From Candidatus Rifleibacteriota bacterium (GTDB lineage Bacteria > Muiribacteriota > Ozemobacteria > Ozemobacterales > Ozemobacteraceae), in the NCBI GenBank assembly GCA_015233155.1, contig JADFYG010000001.1:186001-250000 (forward strand): a DNA stretch of 64,000 nt. Reading direction: 5' to 3'. Position numbers and translations under genes: made by a program. A model generated the notes under the pieces. The model saw only the letters and a program-made list of their open reading frames with translations. It was not told the origin of the DNA and ran no database searches. Shown here piece by piece: positions 63,087 through 64,000 of the stretch. Position 1 is the first letter of the stretch. Every line of letters starts with the position of its first letter.

Positions 63087-64000
63087 TCACCATGCGATAT
63101 CGCCCATAAACATGGGAATACCCAGTCTTTTTCTTTTGGTTTCGCCTTTCAGGGTGACTTCTCTCCTTTCCGGCAACATTCCGCGTTCACCTTCGTGCTG
63201 CCGCGCCTGGTGAGCTAACAGGCTTGACCCTAGAAATACCGAGTGTTTACCGTATTTGTCTCGAAGTTCATCTACGTTCTGATAAATCTCGTTCCATTTT
63301 TCTACTGTCAGAGGAGAGTCGAAAAGAGTGAGCTGAACCACCTTTATCTCATCGAGTTGGAGAAGCGTCACGCAAGTGGCGCGATAAAATGTCTCCGACT
63401 TGAAAATATGGTTGAAGAGCGGCGTAATGGCCTTCATTATTTCATGCGGATGAGCATTCGGACGAGACAAGCGTATCTTCAGGCCAACATCATCGAACCC
63501 CTGTGTTCGAAGGAAAATAAGAACTTCTCTCGCCGCCAGCTTGTATCTTCGGGCTTTCATACATGCGTTTTCCAGGTTCTGGGAAAGTTGCGCAAAAACG
63601 AAATCACGATCACTTGAAGCCGGAGTAAATGTCTTCATTTTCTGAATTGAGCGATAAACGATTTTTTTACTTGTATCGATCGGAAAAATAAACTTTCCGT
63701 TTAACTCCTGCCAGATTTCATAAAATGGCTTCGAAAGAAGAGCCTTTACCCAAAGCTCATTTTGTCGCGCAAAATCGAGAGCCAGTCGTATTCCGTGTTT
63801 ATTCAGAAAGGCCGCTGTCTGTCCGCCGATACCCCAGATTTTTTCAACGGGAAGATTCTGAAGATACTGGTGAATAAGTCTTCCGGGGATGATCGTGAGG
63901 CCGGAAGGTTTTTTCCATTTGGAGGCAACCTTTGCGATGACTTTATTTGGTGCAAGTCCGATGGAAAAAGTGAATCCGAGTTCGCTGTCCAGCTCCTGCT
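63087..64000 (-). CDS. Y-family DNA polymerase (DinB/UmuC type), 5' partial
   Basis: Translesion polymerase. The frame runs off the window edge (start beyond 64000). Its first visible part, GFTFSIGLAPNKVIAKVASK, is the palm motif of Y-family polymerases, followed by KPSGLTIIPG and LPVEKIWGIGGQTAAFLNKH (thumb, HhH). The C-terminal part (from about 63650) is the little-finger domain (VYRSIQKMKTFTP, ARREVLIFLRTQ). A Met at 63638 is internal to the conserved fold and is not the start. Length and C-terminus (VTLKGETKRKRLGIPMFMGD) fit UmuC/DinB relatives. A typical SOS gene, though no LexA box can be seen. Confidence 0.88.
   Translation of the reverse strand, partial: QELDSELGFTFSIGLAPNKVIAKVASKWKKPSGLTIIPGRLIHQYLQNLPVEKIWGIGGQTAAFLNKHGIRLALDFARQNELWVKALLSKPFYEIWQELNGKFIFPIDTSKKIVYRSIQKMKTFTPASSDRDFVFAQLSQNLENACMKARRYKLAAREVLIFLRTQGFDDVGLKIRLSRPNAHPHEIMKAITPLFNHIFKSETFYRATCVTLLQLDEIKVVQLTLFDSPLTVEKWNEIYQNVDELRDKYGKHSVFLGSSLLAHQARQHEGERGMLPERREVTLKGETKRKRLGIPMFMGDIAW

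Overview
The window is 64 kb of gene-dense bacterial DNA at roughly 50% G+C. Genes sit on both strands, many in tight runs with ATGA or TGATG overlaps. The content points to a Gram-negative, motile, signalling-rich bacterium: a FliA-type sigma factor, lipoproteins, a predicted outer-membrane barrel ending in Phe, RlpA, pseudopilins, two SpoIIE-type phosphatases, a GGDEF cyclase, a class III nucleotide cyclase, a flavodiiron protein, IspG and NagA. The mix of SpoIIE phosphatases, pseudopilins and TFIIB-type zinc-ribbon proteins would fit a deep-branching lineage such as Riflebacteria, but that is a weak inference from memory; no marker gene here settles the taxonomy.

Layout. 0-9 kb: a sigma-28-type factor (cut by the window start), a HAMP membrane protein, RlpA, then a same-strand envelope series of LysM/M23 peptidase, barrel protein, FecR-domain protein and Fn3-like lipoprotein. 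9-27.7 kb: housekeeping and metabolic genes (Mur ligase, B3/B4 protein, NadD-like protein with a signal-like N-terminus, LysM protein, ATP-grasp protein, SpoIIE phosphatase, flavodiiron protein, PHP hydrolase, nagA, ATP-cone nucleoside kinase, YjbQ, GH13 hydrolase, M28 peptidase). 28-40.5 kb: solitary modA, a beta-propeller protein, a SpoIIE phosphatase translationally coupled to ispG, a GGDEF protein coupled to two pseudopilins, and pcm. 40.6-42 kb: a secreted HExxH protein with a long Pro-Thr linker.

42.2-52.4 kb is an accessory region that starts right after a tRNA-Arg(CCT) gene. It holds a cREC-type receiver, frameshifted VWA and TPR genes, a zeta-type toxin with a small partner, two partial copies of one duplicated operon, a DUF4160 fragment with a DUF2442-HTH gene, a three-domain protein (methyltransferase, HNH nuclease, LexA-like S24 domain) and an NAD-dependent epimerase. 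No integrase or transposase is visible.

52.7-59.7 kb is one transcription unit behind a good sigma-70-like promoter: a secreted FecR-like protein, a CHASE2-class III cyclase, a secreted TPR-CHAT protease and a zinc-ribbon rhomboid protease. It looks like an envelope-sensing, cyclic-nucleotide and protease cascade. 59.8-63 kb encodes a secreted lectin-like protein and a phospholipase C-like protein; the window ends inside a Y-family DNA polymerase.

The two best candidates for undescribed biology are the methyltransferase-HNH-S24 protein, which keeps a LexA-like Ala-Gly cleavage site and Ser/Lys dyad but has no HTH, and the FecR/CHASE2-cyclase/CHAT/rhomboid operon.
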